Source: Burkholderiaceae bacterium (lineage in GTDB: Bacteria; Pseudomonadota; Gammaproteobacteria; Burkholderiales; Burkholderiaceae). From it: DNA of 38,697 nucleotides. Shown here piece by piece: positions 8,951 to 17,252 of the stretch. The translations under genes and the position numbers were made by a program. Positions within the stretch are counted from its first letter, which is position 1. Each line of letters opens with the position of its first letter. Under the pieces are notes generated by a model. That model had not been told where the DNA came from, did no database searches, and saw only the letters and a list, made by a program, of their open reading frames with translations. The stretch spans positions 1-38,697 of the forward strand of contig CANCQD010000005.1 in NCBI GenBank assembly GCA_947380285.1, read 5' to 3'.

Positions 8951-9391
8951 ATGTTTAAGCATTTATTGGTGCCGGTAGATGGTTCAGATGTCAGCAAAAA
9001 ATCCTTAAAGAAAGTCGCTGCACTTGCCAAGGCTGATGGCGCTGCAGTTACCTTGGTGTATGTTTCGGATCCATTGCCTCCGATGGTTTATTCGGATAGC
9101 ACTATGGGTTATGGAATCTCTCAGAAAGAACATTCCAAGGTTTGTGAGGCTTATGCAAATGATGTATTCAAGAAGGCTGTGACAGCTCTTGGCGCTGGTG
9201 TTAAAGCAAAAAGTATTCATATTGCTAATAACAATCTATCTGAAGGAATCTTGGATGGTGCCAAAAAAGCAAAAGCAGATGTGATCGTGATGGCATCGCA
9301 CAAGCGCACAGGCATTAAGGGCATCTTGCTGGGCAGCGAGACTCATGAAGTCATCGTTCATTCATCTTTGCCGGTGTTGGTTCTAGGTTAG
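8951..9391 (+). CDS. universal stress protein, UspA family
   Basis: A 146-residue single-domain UspA protein, cytoplasmic and probably ATP-binding. It begins with the typical strand FKHLLVPVDGSDVSKKSL. It ends with the nucleotide-binding motif G-x2-G-x(8-9)-G-S/T within RTGIKGILLGSETHEVI and the final strand LPVLVLG. A strong ribosome-binding site (AGAGGAG) precedes the ATG. The gene stands alone, followed by a textbook terminator at 9414. Family members respond to stress, starvation or oxygen limitation; nothing here shows which signal applies. Confidence 0.93.
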   Translation: MFKHLLVPVDGSDVSKKSLKKVAALAKADGAAVTLVYVSDPLPPMVYSDSTMGYGISQKEHSKVCEAYANDVFKKAVTALGAGVKAKSIHIANNNLSEGILDGAKKAKADVIVMASHKRTGIKGILLGSETHEVIVHSSLPVLVLG

Positions 9392-9413
9392 TCAATTCAC
9401 CGCCAAACAGACA

Positions 9414-9436
9414 GGGTCCAATTGGACCCTTTTTTG
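9414..9436 (+). terminator. Rho-independent terminator after the uspA-type gene
   Basis: A perfect stem GGGTCC / GGACCC with loop AATT (9414-9429) is followed directly by seven T residues. It lies 22 bases after the UspA stop codon and ends that single-gene transcript. Confidence 0.92.
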
Positions 9437-9461
9437 TTACAGCAGAACGTATTAAGCTCCA

Positions 9462-10940
9462 TTAGTTGTATTTTATAGGGCTACCCAATAAGAGTATTTC
9501 TCTGGTTAGTTGCCCACTTTCGTTATCGCGCATAGACCATAAATCTAGTTGAGTCTTGGAGCCGTAGGGATCTACGTAAATACCATTCTTTCTTAATTCA
9601 AAATGAAGGTGTGGTCCGGTTGATCTGCCGGTTGAGCCGACATAGCCAATTTCAAATCCGCGCCTTACTTCATTACCCAATTCAAGTTCTACGTTGTAAT
9701 TGCTTAAGTGAGCATAGTAGGTGTTGTAATTACCCGGATGCTCTAAAACAATTAAGTTTCCAAATGCACCGCTAAAGCCTATGTGTACGACTTTGCCATT
9801 GGCAACACTAAAAATGGGGGTGCCGATTGGGGCAGCATAATCAATCCCCATATGGGCGCGATAGCGTTGGGTTGTTGCTGGTGCCTGGGTTGGAGCTGCT
9901 GGCGAACGGCTTTTACTACGCTTGCTAGAGGAGGCTTTCACCATACCAACGCCTCTAGAAATTCGGCGATAGCTTAATGGATTGGTCCAGAAAGAGCGTT
10001 CAAGCGATTCTCCGCTTCCGGTAAAGAAACCTCCAGGGATGTCGTTACGCTCCATCCAAAAGGCATTAGCGTATAGCTCTTTGGTAATAGGATCCATAAT
10101 TTCTACCGCCCAAATTTGTGCCCACTTTTCTCGATCACCAAAGTCCACAATCAAGCGTACAACACTATAAGTATTTTCGAGTGAATTATTTTCTTCGGGA
10201 TAAATTTGTTTGATTAGAGAATTTAATTCCCAGACAAGTTCAACAGGCAACTGGTCGCTTACCTTACGCGGATCATACAAAACATCTCTCAGGGGGATGC
10301 GAATCTCTGTCAAACGTTTGGACTCATCCTTAAGATAGTCTTGTTGGATGAGAAATCCACCAACAGCTGAAGGTGTAAATGTCCACACCTCTGTTTTACT
10401 GTCTTGGATAGGACCGTTCATGATGCTTAAGGAATCAAAGCGATTGCGGCCACCAAAAGCAACTGCATATGGGATGCAATCTCCACGCATGCGGTCAAAA
10501 AAGGTTTTAGTCTGAGTCTTGAAAAATTCAGCAAACTGGCGGTTATCAATTCCAATGCTTGCGGGTAGATTATCTTCATTAAAGTTGCGGCGTAAACAGC
10601 CTTGGGCAACTCGGTAATCTAAATTGGCATCACTATCGAGCATGAGCTCATCCGGAGCTTTTCGCTGAAATAGGGAGGGGTTCATAGTCATACTGCTGGT
10701 TTTTGAGCCTATACCTGATGATTTATCTTTAAATCCAATCTGTTTAGAAGGTTGAACAATGACTTTCTGACGAGTTTGGCTCGGGCTTGGGTTACTTTGT
10801 GCTTGGGCTGCATCAGCCAACCCCGGGGTTGAGCTAAGAAAGGCACAGCCAGACAAAATGATCACTCCCTTAGTGAACCGGGAGCCAAGGGATACTTTTT
10901 TATTCACACCCCAATTATCTAATAATGTGGGAGTGCCCAT
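9462..10940 (-). CDS. secreted M23 family (LytM-type) metallopeptidase
   Basis: A protein of about 492 residues with a hydrophobic N-terminal segment (KGVIILSGCAFLSS) that looks like a signal peptide ending near ADA-AQA. A long lineage-specific middle part of about 250 residues follows, then a C-terminal M23 domain. Zinc-site residues are H363-x3-D367 (HMGID) and H444-L-H446 (GPHLHFEL). It should cleave peptide bonds in cell-wall peptidoglycan in the periplasm, or be exported. The start is uncertain: TTG at 10943, ATG at 10940, or GTG at 10907, which would give a neater signal peptide (NKKVSLGSRF). None has a strong ribosome-binding site. The middle domain may bind partner proteins; I do not recognise it. 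Confidence 0.9.
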   Translation of the reverse strand: MGTPTLLDNWGVNKKVSLGSRFTKGVIILSGCAFLSSTPGLADAAQAQSNPSPSQTRQKVIVQPSKQIGFKDKSSGIGSKTSSMTMNPSLFQRKAPDELMLDSDANLDYRVAQGCLRRNFNEDNLPASIGIDNRQFAEFFKTQTKTFFDRMRGDCIPYAVAFGGRNRFDSLSIMNGPIQDSKTEVWTFTPSAVGGFLIQQDYLKDESKRLTEIRIPLRDVLYDPRKVSDQLPVELVWELNSLIKQIYPEENNSLENTYSVVRLIVDFGDREKWAQIWAVEIMDPITKELYANAFWMERNDIPGGFFTGSGESLERSFWTNPLSYRRISRGVGMVKASSSKRSKSRSPAAPTQAPATTQRYRAHMGIDYAAPIGTPIFSVANGKVVHIGFSGAFGNLIVLEHPGNYNTYYAHLSNYNVELELGNEVRRGFEIGYVGSTGRSTGPHLHFELRKNGIYVDPYGSKTQLDLWSMRDNESGQLTREILLLGSPIKYN

Positions 10941-10972
10941 CAATAAATATGCTGTGCCGCAGCAAAATCAAT

Positions 10973-11899
10973 TCAGTCTTGATCTGGAGCTATCGCGAGA
11001 ACTTCAAAAGCCGCCTTTAGTCTTTCTTCGTAATTCCGCTTCATGATGGCCGCCTCATCGGCAGGCCAAGCCCTAAAACCAGCACCTTTGGCAATGCCAG
11101 TTTTGCCACTTTTAACTAAATTCGTCACACAGCTTGGAGGTTTAGTGATGTTGGAGAGGGAGGGGTATATCAACTCTGCAGCCAAGGTCATTCCCTCCCA
11201 ACCAGAAATCTCTTTTTGAGTCATGGGCCCAACCGCCGCATAACGAAAGCCAAAGCTATAACGAACTGCAGTATCTATATCGTCTGGTGTGGCTATGCCT
11301 TCCTCAATAAGCGAGAGTGCCTCCCGCATTAAGGCATGTTGAATGCGGTTTGCCAAAAAGCCAGGGATATCTTTCTTTACAAGAACAGGTTTTTTATTGT
11401 GTGCTCGGTAAAAATCACAGAGTGTTTCAGCCAAAGCAAGATCGGATTGTTGCCCAGCAACAATTTCCACAAGTGGCACTATATGCGCAGGCATGAAGTA
11501 GTGCGTATTAAACATGCGATGTGCTGTAGGCAGGTCTTTTGCGATATCGCTAATGGGAAAGCCGGAGCTATTACTGCCAATGGGAATATGGGGGGGTACG
11601 CGTTGATCTAGCGTAGCAAAGATTTCCTTTTTTAGCGCAAGATGTTCTGAAATCGTCTCAATGACTAAGTCCACCCCAGACCAATCCTGCCACCCGTCAA
11701 TACTGCCATTTTGTAATTGCGGGTTTAGCTTAGACCAGTCTGGATTGATTGACTGCGCAAGTGTCCGAATGGAGTCTAGGCACGCCAGTGCCTTTTCAGT
11801 GCTGCGCCCGAGGATGACAGTGTCGGCGTCGCTAGCTAGAAATCCTGCGGCTATTCCAACCCCCATCGTACCCGTTCCGATGACAACAACTTTGCTCAT
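10973..11899 (-). CDS. 3-hydroxyacyl-CoA dehydrogenase family NAD-dependent dehydrogenase (paralog 1)
   Basis: A 308-residue two-domain dehydrogenase. The N-terminal Rossmann fold starts VVVIGTGTMGVGIA, and the C-terminal helical domain begins near PGFLANRIQHAL. The catalytic pair fits H133 and E145, twelve residues apart as in the family. However, the usual HFFNP is HYFMP (residues 133-137), followed by A-H. The second paralog at 18266-19207 shares this change. The substrate is unknown; company with an enolase-type dehydratase, a DHDPS-type lyase and a TRAP transporter suggests a hydroxy or sugar acid, possibly not a CoA ester. It is divergent from the enolase-superfamily gene across a 105-base region. 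Confidence 0.85.
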   Translation of the reverse strand: MSKVVVIGTGTMGVGIAAGFLASDADTVILGRSTEKALACLDSIRTLAQSINPDWSKLNPQLQNGSIDGWQDWSGVDLVIETISEHLALKKEIFATLDQRVPPHIPIGSNSSGFPISDIAKDLPTAHRMFNTHYFMPAHIVPLVEIVAGQQSDLALAETLCDFYRAHNKKPVLVKKDIPGFLANRIQHALMREALSLIEEGIATPDDIDTAVRYSFGFRYAAVGPMTQKEISGWEGMTLAAELIYPSLSNITKPPSCVTNLVKSGKTGIAKGAGFRAWPADEAAIMKRNYEERLKAAFEVLAIAPDQD

Positions 11900-11919
11900 T
11901 TCTGACCTATGAATTTGTA

Positions 11920-11942
11920 AAGGAATGAATGGATTATTCCTT
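11920..11942. promoter_or_regulatory. dyad AAGGAAT-N9-ATTCCTT in a divergent promoter region
   Basis: Two perfect seven-base arms lie in the interval between the two divergent genes of the acid-catabolism locus. Size and position suit a dimeric repressor or activator site, but no regulator gene is adjacent. A possible -10 (TACAAT, 11976-11981) for the plus-strand gene lies downstream of it; I see no convincing -35. Confidence 0.35.
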
Positions 11943-12004
11943 ATTCATGCTCCTGCCGGTAAATTAAATTCTCGATACAATCATTTTTTGATTAAGGAGT
12001 TTAG

Positions 12005-13138
12005 ATGCCGATTATCGAATCTATCCAAGTAGCCTCAGTAGCAGTGCCCTTAGATAAGGTTACCTCATTTTCTACTCGTACCGTTTCTGAGCGCCATTAT
12101 TGCTTAGTTAAAGTTCGCGGCAAAGACGGTAATGAGGGAATTGGTTTTTGTTACGTCGGAAGTGCTGGTGGAGACATCGCGAAAATTGCTGTAGAGCAAT
12201 TACTAGCTCCAAAATTAATTGGTCAAAATAGCCATCGCAGTGAAGGTCTCTGGATGGAGATGTATAACGAATCCATTCTTCAAGGTCGGGCTGGTGCGGT
12301 AATGCGTGGCATCTCTATTTTGGACACAGCCTTGTGGGATTTGAATGCACGTTCTGTCGGCCTGCCTTTGCATCAATACCTTGGCTCAGTAGTAGACGAC
12401 CGTGTGCCAGCCTATGCCAGTGGGGGCTATTATTTAGAAGGCAAAACTCCTGCCAAGCTCGGTAAGGAAATGGAGTCTTACGTGAAGCAGGGCTTTAAAG
12501 CAGTCAAGATGAAAGTGGGGCGACTATCCCCATCTGAAGAAGAGGCGCGCGTGAAGGCTGCTCGCAAAGCTGTTGGTGACGATGTATTGCTGACTCTCGA
12601 TGCTAATAATGCATGGCGTGATTTACCGACTGCACTTGAGTATGTCCGTCGATTTGAGGCTTACAACCCTTATTGGATTGAAGAGCCATTCTCTCCCGAT
12701 GCAATTGATTTGCATGCTGCCTTAGCACGCCAAACGAAGATCAACGTTGCTACCGGTGAAATGGAAGCGGGGCGCTGGCGCTTTAGGGAGTTAATTGATG
12801 CTGGTGGCGCAGCCATATTGCAATCAGATGCTGCAGTCTGTGGTGGTATTACCGAATGGAGAAGAATTTCTGCATATGCAGATTTGAAGGGTGTAATAGT
12901 CTGCCCACATTGGATGCATGATTTACATGCGCCTTTAGTTGCAGCAACACCTAATGCGCGTTTTGTAGAGTTTTTCTTGGATGATCAAGTGCTAAATTTC
13001 CGCAGGTTAATCAATAAACAACTCACCTTTAAAAATGGGGATTTAATTTTGCATAAAACCCCCGGATTAGGATTTGAGTTTGATGAAACTGCTGTGAAGA
13101 AATACGCGGGTAAGGCTGCTTGGAGCAAGATTTCTTAA
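12005..13138 (+). CDS. mandelate racemase/muconate-lactonizing enzyme family protein (sugar-acid dehydratase or racemase)
   Basis: A 377-residue enolase-superfamily enzyme with an N-terminal capping domain and a TIM-type barrel. The catalytic set is visible: K168-M-K170 on the second strand, metal ligands D199 (LDANN), E226/E227 (WIEEPF) and E252 (TGEME), then QSD and a histidine-rich strand with H302 (CPHWMHDLH). A KxK base with an opposite histidine is the mandelate-racemase arrangement, seen in racemases and acid-sugar dehydratases. The exact substrate cannot be read. The start is firm: AAGGAG lies five bases before the ATG. The surrounding TRAP transporter and KDG-type lyase support a dehydratase of a hydroxy or sugar acid. 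Confidence 0.88.
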   Translation: MPIIESIQVASVAVPLDKVTSFSTRTVSERHYCLVKVRGKDGNEGIGFCYVGSAGGDIAKIAVEQLLAPKLIGQNSHRSEGLWMEMYNESILQGRAGAVMRGISILDTALWDLNARSVGLPLHQYLGSVVDDRVPAYASGGYYLEGKTPAKLGKEMESYVKQGFKAVKMKVGRLSPSEEEARVKAARKAVGDDVLLTLDANNAWRDLPTALEYVRRFEAYNPYWIEEPFSPDAIDLHAALARQTKINVATGEMEAGRWRFRELIDAGGAAILQSDAAVCGGITEWRRISAYADLKGVIVCPHWMHDLHAPLVAATPNARFVEFFLDDQVLNFRRLINKQLTFKNGDLILHKTPGLGFEFDETAVKKYAGKAAWSKIS

Positions 13139-13166
13139 GCAAAACTTTTACACCCTTGCTTCACAA

Positions 13167-13198
13167 ATAATGAAGCCCGCTGATGCGGGCTTCATTAT
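13167..13198. terminator. bidirectional terminator between convergent genes
   Basis: A 14-bp perfect stem (ATAATGAAGCCCGC and its complement) with loop TGAT sits between the convergent enolase-type gene and the TRAP permease gene. The stem ends in A/T pairs on both sides, giving a short U-rich tail in either direction, though there is no long T-run. Confidence 0.75.
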
Positions 13199-13216
13199 GA
13201 AGATGGAATAGAGTTC

Positions 13217-15229
13217 TTAACTGGATCTGGGGTTGAGCTTGAAATGCGTAATAGTTTGCGTCACTAGAACTAGACCAAAGCCAATAAAGCCAATCAAGTC
13301 AGCCTCTGTAGAGGGATAGGCTAATGCAACGCCGGAGACCACCATGATGACGCGTTCAAAGATCTTGGTTTTCTCAATAAACCAACCTTGGAGTCCTCCA
13401 GCTAAGCAAATAATTCCAACCACTGCTGTAAAGGATACCCAGGCAATTTGCATCCAGTCGGCCTGCTCTAATGCGCTGGTGGATCCCATTAATAGCAAGC
13501 TCACACCAGACTTATCAAGCACAAACATGAAGGGAACCAGAATGGCGGGAGCCACATACTTCCAGGTCTGTAAAGTAGTCTTATAGGGATTCCCTTTGCA
13601 AATTGCTGCTGCTGCAAATGGAGAGAGTGCGGTCGGAGGTGACACCTCAGAAAGTACAGCGTAATAGAAGATGAACATATGCGCTGCAAAAGCAGGTACA
13701 CCCAAATTAATCAATGCAGGTGCTGCAATCACCGCGCAAATAATATAAGAAGCTGTAACCGGCACAGCTAAGCCAACCACCCATACAACTAAGGCAGTAA
13801 AAATAGTAGTGAGCAAGAGTGAGCCGCCAGCATACTGAATAACGATGGAACTAAATTTCAGACCGAGGCCAGTAAGGGTGACGGTACCTACAATCAAGCC
13901 AGCACCAGCGCAGGTAGCGGCAATTGCTAAGACGCCAGTTGAGCCAGAGGCAAGAGCCTTAGTTAGATTGGAGTTATACAACCCAGAAAGGATAGGCTCT
14001 TTACCTTTAAACCATGCCCAAGGAATGATTGCGGTATCTTCACGCAACATGCTCGATAAAGCGGAAACTACAGTCGCCCAAAATACCGACATGACGGGTG
14101 AGAAGCCCATCATCATGAACACCACAATAGAGATGAGTGAGAAGAAGTGGAACCAGTATTTCTTGGTGAGTTGCCACGCTGTTTCGGCTGAAGCAAATTG
14201 AATGCTCTTCATACCATATTTGCGTACATCAATTTCTACCATGACGAATAAGCCAAGGTAGAAAAGAATGGTCGGGATAGTTGCCATCAGCAATACATCC
14301 AAATATGAAATCTTGAGAAAGTCTGCAATCAAGAAGGCGGCTGCACCAAGCACTGGCGGGGAGATGATGGCACCTAGGCCACCTGCCGCCAAAAGCCCAC
14401 CTGCCGCATTTTTTTCGTAACCTACTTTATCCAACATAGGGGCTGCGACTGAGCCAACGGTAACGGTCGTAGCAACGCCTGAGCCCGATGGCCCACCTAG
14501 CAGGAAAGACGACATCACAATCGTTCTGCCGACGCCAGAAGATTTTCCACCCATGGCTGCAAAGGAGAAATCAATGAAGAATTTGCCCGCACCCGTGAAC
14601 TGCAGGAAGGCGCCAAAAATAGTGAAGAGAATGATGAGGGTTGCCGAGACGTCCACGGCAGTGCCATAGATGCCCTCTAGAGTCATGTACATATAACCCA
14701 CCAAACGATCAAGGCCGTAACCCTTGTGGGTCCAGGGTGCTGGCAAGTAATTGCCAAATAAAGCATAGAGCAGAAACAAGACGGTAACCGTTACCAATAC
14801 CATGCCGTTGGTTCTTCTAACGCTCTCGAGGATTAGCAATATTAAGCCAATACCAACCATGACATCAGTAGAGTTGGGCGCAGTGTTTCTATCCATGAAA
14901 TCATCGCCACCAGTCAGGATGTAATAGGCGATCGCTACAGACCCAAGCGCAAACACTACATCCCAGATCATGAGGCGATTTTTGAAGCGGGCTGCAATTG
15001 GAAAGCTTAAAAAAACCAGAAACAGCACCAAAGCTACGTGGATCACACGTAATTGCTGGGTTGGAACAATGGAGTAGGCAGCGTATAGGTGAAATAAAGA
15101 CATTCCTACTGCTACTAGAGTGATGAACTTCGCTAGTAGACCCTTGTAGTCATTAGAGTCGCCTTCTTCCTGCTTAATAAAGGCGTCTAATTTTTCTTGG
15201 GTTTCGTTATCAATAACGTTTTGATTCAT
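13217..15229 (-). CDS. TRAP transporter permease, fused 4TM/12TM (DctQM-type)
   Basis: A 670-residue inner-membrane protein with about 16-18 helices, in which the small and large TRAP permease subunits are joined, as in TRAP systems that use TAXI binding proteins. Large-subunit signatures include GGPSGSGVATTVTVGSVAAPM and LLAAGGLGAIISPPVLGAAAF, and later YYAVLSEVSPPTALSPFAA. It should drive uptake of an organic acid using a sodium or proton gradient. It lies downstream of the TAXI binding-protein gene on the same strand, separated by about 100 bases that hold a hairpin. That arrangement probably makes the permease less abundant than the binding protein. Confidence 0.95.
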   Translation of the reverse strand: MNQNVIDNETQEKLDAFIKQEEGDSNDYKGLLAKFITLVAVGMSLFHLYAAYSIVPTQQLRVIHVALVLFLVFLSFPIAARFKNRLMIWDVVFALGSVAIAYYILTGGDDFMDRNTAPNSTDVMVGIGLILLILESVRRTNGMVLVTVTVLFLLYALFGNYLPAPWTHKGYGLDRLVGYMYMTLEGIYGTAVDVSATLIILFTIFGAFLQFTGAGKFFIDFSFAAMGGKSSGVGRTIVMSSFLLGGPSGSGVATTVTVGSVAAPMLDKVGYEKNAAGGLLAAGGLGAIISPPVLGAAAFLIADFLKISYLDVLLMATIPTILFYLGLFVMVEIDVRKYGMKSIQFASAETAWQLTKKYWFHFFSLISIVVFMMMGFSPVMSVFWATVVSALSSMLREDTAIIPWAWFKGKEPILSGLYNSNLTKALASGSTGVLAIAATCAGAGLIVGTVTLTGLGLKFSSIVIQYAGGSLLLTTIFTALVVWVVGLAVPVTASYIICAVIAAPALINLGVPAFAAHMFIFYYAVLSEVSPPTALSPFAAAAICKGNPYKTTLQTWKYVAPAILVPFMFVLDKSGVSLLLMGSTSALEQADWMQIAWVSFTAVVGIICLAGGLQGWFIEKTKIFERVIMVVSGVALAYPSTEADLIGFIGFGLVLVTQTITHFKLNPRSS

Positions 15230-15287
15230 GTCTCAACCTATTTTTTATATTTATGCGGTACTTTATTTTTATGCCGCTTTAAAACGA

Positions 15288-15312
15288 AAGGGGTGAGTTT
15301 GACTCACCCCTT
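15288..15312 (-). terminator. hairpin with U-rich tail between the TAXI gene and the TRAP permease gene
   Basis: An 11-bp perfect stem (AAGGGGTGAGT and its complement, three-base loop), read on the minus strand, is followed by TTTCGTTTT. It lies 16 bases after the binding-protein stop and within the operon. It probably causes partial termination or protects the upstream mRNA end, so that the binding protein outnumbers the permease. Confidence 0.8.
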
Positions 15313-15327
15313 AATACAAACACTGAC

Positions 15328-16278
15328 TTAATTTACTTTGATGTTCTTTTCTTTAAAGTACTTTAATGCGCCTGGATGAAAATCAACCGGAGTAGATTTT
15401 GCTTTTTGATTTTCCAGGCTGACATTCATGTATTCCTGATGGGTACGCACTAAATCAATCTTGTTATCAAACATTGTTTTCACAATCTTATAAGCTTGAT
15501 CATCGGGCATGTTGGCATTCACTACTAAAATATTAGCAACGGCTGCAACTTTATTATCTTTAGTCATGCCGCTATACATTGCCTTCGGGATCACTGTAGG
15601 GAAATATAGATTCCCATATTTTTTATTCATTGCAGGTACTTCGTCCGTTGTGTCCACCATCACAATTTTCATGCCGGGACTATTAGCCAAATCAGTAACA
15701 GCAGCAGTAGGTAAGCCTCCAACCCAGAAGAAAGCATCGATCTTGCGATCTTTCACGGCGTTAACGGATTCCGCTACGCTTAAACGCTCACGTTTTACAT
15801 CTTTATCTTTATCGATACCGGCAGCTTCTAGCAAGCGAAAGGCCATCACTTCCGTTGCGCTACCTGGGGCGCCAGTACTAATACGCTTGCCCTTTAAATC
15901 TTTCATGGATTTAATGCCAGTAGAGTCTACTGTGACCACGTGCATCAAATTTGGATAAAGAACTACTAGGGTGCGAAGGTCCACTTTTTTACCAACAAAC
16001 TTACCTTCACCAATCTGAGCATCTTTTGCAGCGTCAGCCATCGAAAAGCCAACGTAAGGCTTGCCTGTGCCAATGAGGTTCAAATTGTCTACCGATCCAC
16101 CAGTAACTTCTGCAGTAGCAGACATTCCAGGAACTTTGCTCGATAGAACTGAAGCTAAGCCACCACCCATTGGGTAGTAAACACCCCCTGTACCACCTGT
16201 TGCGATAGAAATATTTTGAGCGCTGACACTTGCACAAAGAAAACTAAGCGATAAAGCAATAACCTTAACTAGTTTCAT
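15328..16278 (-). CDS. TAXI family TRAP transporter solute-binding protein
   Basis: A 316-residue periplasmic binding protein. A signal peptide (about residues 1-20, ending CASVSA) is followed by the TAXI signature ISIATGGTGGVYYPMGGG. Further family motifs are GKRISTGAPGSATEVMA and KIDAFFWVGGLPTAA. It captures the substrate for the fused TRAP permease encoded downstream. AGGAG precedes the ATG. The 33-base gap to the upstream lyase gene indicates one operon: 2-hydroxyacid dehydrogenase, lyase, TAXI, permease. The ligand is unknown; family ligands include glutamate-like and other carboxylates. Confidence 0.95.
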   Translation of the reverse strand: MKLVKVIALSLSFLCASVSAQNISIATGGTGGVYYPMGGGLASVLSSKVPGMSATAEVTGGSVDNLNLIGTGKPYVGFSMADAAKDAQIGEGKFVGKKVDLRTLVVLYPNLMHVVTVDSTGIKSMKDLKGKRISTGAPGSATEVMAFRLLEAAGIDKDKDVKRERLSVAESVNAVKDRKIDAFFWVGGLPTAAVTDLANSPGMKIVMVDTTDEVPAMNKKYGNLYFPTVIPKAMYSGMTKDNKVAAVANILVVNANMPDDQAYKIVKTMFDNKIDLVRTHQEYMNVSLENQKAKSTPVDFHPGALKYFKEKNIKVN

Positions 16279-16311
16279 TGTTGTCTCCTAATTATTTTTT
16301 ATTTTTCTAAA

Positions 16312-17238
16312 TTACAAACCTGGCATGCTGAAATTAATCGCTTGTAGCTCACTAAGAAGTTGAGCTTGCTGATCAGCAGTTAACTGCATGAGTGGTGGAC
16401 GTACTCTGAGCCACTCAGGGTCTTTGCTGTAGTGTGCAACAGCGGTCTTCATACCTGCAATCATTTGATACTTGGCAAAAATCCCTCGTACTTGATCTAA
16501 GCCTGCTTGACGTTCATCAGCGTTAGATTCTCTCCAGTGATCTGCCAAATCAGCAATAGCCTTGGGATTCACGTTGGCGGTAGCTGAGATGCAACCAACG
16601 CCGCCAGCACGTAAGGCGCGCATTAAAAATACTTCGCTGCCTGCATACACGCGGAAACCTGATGGCGCTAAGAGCTTAATAACTGATTCTGTATATGACC
16701 AATCACCTGAGCTATCTTTCATGCCTACAACAGTATTTGGATATTCTTTTGCTAAGCGCTCAAGTAAGGAGAGGCTTAAGGTCACTTTAGTGACGGGTGG
16801 AATGTTGTAGATATAAATTTGTAGTGCGGCACTGCCAATTTTTTGAATGACTTCGGAAAAAAAAGCAAATAAACCATCATCAGAAACATCTTTGTAATAG
16901 AAGGGCGGCAACATCAATACGCCTGCGCACTTATGGTTAACTGCGTGGCGTGTCATATTGACAGTGGCATCGATGGATGTGGCTCCAGTGCCGGGCATCA
17001 AATGCTCTGGATTTAACCCGCCCTCAATTAATGCAGTTAATGTGTCCATCTTCTGTGGCGCTGACATTGAGTTTGCTTCTGAATTAGTGCCAAAAATTGC
17101 TTGTCCAACTCCATTAGCTTCTAGCCATTGGCATTGCTTTAATAGCTTGGGAGCATCTGGGCTACCGTCTGCTTTAAATGGTGTGAGTACAGGGGATAAC
17201 ACCGCAGGTAAGGTGGAAGGGTGCAAGGCAATCGTCAT
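16312..17238 (-). CDS. DHDPS/N-acetylneuraminate lyase family aldolase or dehydratase (KDG dehydratase-like)
   Basis: A 308-residue class I aldolase-fold enzyme. Schiff-base lysine K174 lies in VVGMKDSSGDW and the proton-shuttle tyrosine Y144 in IYIYNIPP, both at the usual family positions. The substrate motif usually written GTTGE is G50-T-N-S-E54 here, so this is not a standard dihydrodipicolinate synthase and probably handles another 2-keto acid. Candidates are 2-keto-3-deoxy sugar-acid aldolases or dehydratases such as 5-keto-4-deoxyglucarate dehydratase. GGAG precedes the ATG. It is second in the four-gene TRAP operon, fourteen bases after the dehydrogenase gene. Confidence 0.85.
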   Translation of the reverse strand: MTIALHPSTLPAVLSPVLTPFKADGSPDAPKLLKQCQWLEANGVGQAIFGTNSEANSMSAPQKMDTLTALIEGGLNPEHLMPGTGATSIDATVNMTRHAVNHKCAGVLMLPPFYYKDVSDDGLFAFFSEVIQKIGSAALQIYIYNIPPVTKVTLSLSLLERLAKEYPNTVVGMKDSSGDWSYTESVIKLLAPSGFRVYAGSEVFLMRALRAGGVGCISATANVNPKAIADLADHWRESNADERQAGLDQVRGIFAKYQMIAGMKTAVAHYSKDPEWLRVRPPLMQLTADQQAQLLSELQAINFSMPGL

Positions 17239-17252
17239 ACTGGCTCCGTTTT

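Noticed and set aside
15509..15958. 149-codon open frame on the plus strand
   Set aside because: It is antisense to the TAXI binding-protein gene, which has a clear signal peptide and family motifs; the codon pattern follows the TAXI gene.
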